Under the pieces are notes generated by a model. The model saw nothing but the letters and a program-made list of their open reading frames with translations, was not told the origin of the DNA and searched no databases. This document shows, piece after piece, positions 6,798-7,806 of a stretch of DNA of 7,806 bases. Each line of letters begins with the position of its first letter. The stretch's first letter is position 1. A program made the position numbers and the translations under genes. The stretch is taken from positions 1-7,806 of the forward strand of contig NZ_KB892921.1 of the NCBI RefSeq assembly GCF_000373985.1, read 5' to 3'. This stretch comes from Desulfobacter curvatus DSM 3379 (GTDB lineage: Bacteria; Desulfobacterota; Desulfobacteria; Desulfobacterales; Desulfobacteraceae).

Positions 6798-6866
6798 TGC
6801 AATATCCTTCTTGATTTAGATGCAATATCATAGCAATTAATATTATTAAACTGATGCAATAATATC
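6798..6866 (+). repeat. Three TGCAATA-type direct repeats between mocR and the transporter gene
   Basis: TGCAATATC occurs at 6798-6806 and 6821-6829, and an expanded form, TGCAATAATATC, at 6855-6866. Start-to-start distances are 23 and 34 bases, near two and three helical turns. MocR/PdxR regulators commonly bind directly repeated half-sites. The first copy overlaps the mocR ribosome binding site region and the third overlaps both predicted promoters, which fits autoregulation together with control of the transporter. Confidence 0.4.
6837..6865 (+). promoter_or_regulatory. Predicted sigma-70 promoter of the EamA transporter gene
   Basis: TTAATA (6837-6842), 17-base spacer, TAATAT (6860-6865). 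Transcription would start near 6872 and leave a 24-base leader carrying the AAAGG ribosome binding site at 6881-6885. Confidence 0.4.
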
Positions 6867-6868
6867 AA
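6840..6868 (-). promoter_or_regulatory. Predicted sigma-70 promoter of the mocR gene
   Basis: On the minus strand TTGATA (6868-6863), 17-base spacer, TAATAT (6845-6840). It occupies nearly the same DNA as the promoter facing the other way: each -35 overlaps the opposing -10 region, so RNA polymerase could hardly occupy both at once. Confidence 0.5.
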
Positions 6869-6895
6869 TTGATTTTATAGAAAGGTGTTTAGATC

Positions 6896-7806
6896 ATGTC
6901 TCACAATACCCGTCCCCGGTTTCATCTTCCTTTTATCTGTCTTTTGATCCTTGGCGCCATGCCTGTACTTTCCAACAGCCGGCCCCAGGATTCAGATGCA
7001 CTCGGATTTTCGTTTTTTCTGTCAGTATGGCAGACGATATTTGCTCTGCCATTGTTTTATGTACAGCTCAGGCAGGGGGAAAAGGGGATATTGGACCCCA
7101 GCCTGCCGGCAGCCGTGAAAAAGAGGGCCTGGTACATTTCGGTGATCACCGGAATCATGTTCGGACTTGCCACCTGGTGTTATGTGCTCTCCTTGAATCA
7201 GGCCGGCACTGCCAACGCCGCCATTGCCATCCAGTCCTATCCGCTTTTTGCCATTCTCACGGAGATGGTGATATTGAAACAAAAAAAATCCGTTAAAGAA
7301 ATCCTGGCCACATCAGGCCTGGTTGCGGCACTGTATTATCTTGGCACCGGGGGTACCTGGCGGCTTTACGGTCTGTCCGGCTGGATTCTGGTGGCCCTGT
7401 GCGTGCCTGTATTGTGGAGCATAGCCCATGTACTCATCAGAGAAGAACTTAAAACCTGCCCCATTACCCCGGCTCAGGTCACATTTTTCAGGGTAATCTT
7501 ATCCACACTGTTTCTGGGAGGACTGCTTCTTGTCGTGGCACCAGGCCGCATGGCAGATCTTTTCGCTCCTTCGCTCGTTCCCTATGCCATGGGCATGGGA
7601 TTGTTTTATTATCTGGAGCTTGTAATCTGGTTTTATGCCATCAGGCAAATCAGCGTGTCTGTGGCCAGTGCCATTACCACTCCCTGGCCCGGCGTCACCA
7701 TGATTCTGTCATGGTTCGTGCTCAAGGAGACCATTCACAGTTATCAAATCCAGGCCTTTGCCGCTGTTATTTTTTTTATTTACCTGCTGCTGGCCATGGA
7801 ATCCAG
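6896..7806 (+). CDS. EamA/DMT-family inner-membrane transporter (3' end outside window)
   Basis: An uninterrupted frame of 303 codons runs from ATG 6896 to the window edge. EamA proteins usually have about 290-310 residues, so only a short tail is missing. The protein is strongly hydrophobic with about ten predicted membrane helices in two repeated halves. Family marks include WCYVLSLNQAGTANAAIAIQ followed by SYPLFAILTE in the first half, and IWFYAIRQISVSVASAITTP followed by FVLKETI in the second. Members mostly export amino acids, nucleosides or other small metabolites across the inner membrane; the substrate here cannot be read from sequence. AAAGG at 6881-6885 lies 10 bases before the ATG. 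It is divergent from the mocR gene, with shared control DNA. MocR regulators sense PLP-linked amines or amino acids, so a compound of that class is a reasonable but unproven cargo. Confidence 0.9.
   Translation, partial: MSHNTRPRFHLPFICLLILGAMPVLSNSRPQDSDALGFSFFLSVWQTIFALPLFYVQLRQGEKGILDPSLPAAVKKRAWYISVITGIMFGLATWCYVLSLNQAGTANAAIAIQSYPLFAILTEMVILKQKKSVKEILATSGLVAALYYLGTGGTWRLYGLSGWILVALCVPVLWSIAHVLIREELKTCPITPAQVTFFRVILSTLFLGGLLLVVAPGRMADLFAPSLVPYAMGMGLFYYLELVIWFYAIRQISVSVASAITTPWPGVTMILSWFVLKETIHSYQIQAFAAVIFFIYLLLAMES

Larger units (their letters stand above)
6834..6871. promoter_or_regulatory. Near-perfect 14-bp inverted repeat (candidate MocR operator)
   Basis: The arms are 6834-6847 (CAATTAATATTATT) and 6858-6871 (AATAATATCAATTG), complementary at 13 of 14 positions with the single mismatch at 6839/6866. 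The 10-base centre is AAACTGATGC. It sits in the middle of the gap between the two divergent genes and contains nearly all core promoter elements of both. Confidence 0.5.

Noticed and set aside
7027..7296. Open frames of 86-89 codons on both strands inside the transporter gene
   Set aside because: They are shadows of the EamA frame, which has the right hydrophobic pattern and runs unbroken to the window edge.
1..7806. CRISPR array, tRNA, insertion sequence ends or toxin-antitoxin pair
   Set aside because: No regularly spaced long repeats, cloverleaf, transposase motifs or typical small paired genes were seen. The DUF1127 gene is the only small gene and does not belong to a toxin family.

Overview
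The window looks like chromosome from a Gram-negative, probably anaerobic bacterium, most likely a member of the Desulfobacterota (Desulfobacter/Desulfobacterium type). This rests mainly on the sensor kinase, whose arrangement (LytS-type membrane domain, PAS repeats, PocR domain, HisKA with an insert) I associate with sulfate reducers. No rRNA or other phylogenetic marker is present, so the assignment is inference.

Layout, left to right. (1) 1-341 has no protein gene. Positions 8-227 are rich in nested inverted repeats and resemble domain I of a bacterial group II intron, without reverse transcriptase or domain V. An AT-rich leader with a perfect 8-bp inverted repeat follows. (2) 342-3884 (+) encodes a 1180-residue membrane-bound sensor histidine kinase with no receiver domain and no adjacent response regulator. 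(3) 3946-4833 (-) encodes a LysR-type regulator of the LrhA/HexA/PecT kind. It is divergent from (4) a 96-residue DUF1127 protein at 4954-5244 (+). The two promoters share a palindrome in which their -35 elements overlap. (5) 5189-5402 (-) is an undeclared gene remnant: the C-terminal part of an RlpA-like double-psi beta-barrel protein, cut off exactly at the stop codon of the next gene and overlapping the DUF1127 gene antisense. (6) 5400-6794 (-) encodes a MocR-type regulator (GntR DNA-binding domain fused to a PLP aminotransferase fold). It is divergent from (7) an EamA/DMT-family transporter at 6896 onward (+) that runs off the window. Their 101-bp intergenic region holds a near-perfect 14-bp inverted repeat, two interlocked promoters and three TGCAAT(A)-type repeats.

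Functionally this is an accessory regulatory neighbourhood: an orphan sensor kinase plus two independent regulator/target pairs in the classic divergent arrangement. LysR probably controls itself and the DUF1127 gene, and MocR probably controls itself and the transporter. I see no metabolic pathway and no defence system. The least expected items are the RlpA remnant, the group II intron-like stretch, and the symmetric promoter/operator between mocR and the transporter.
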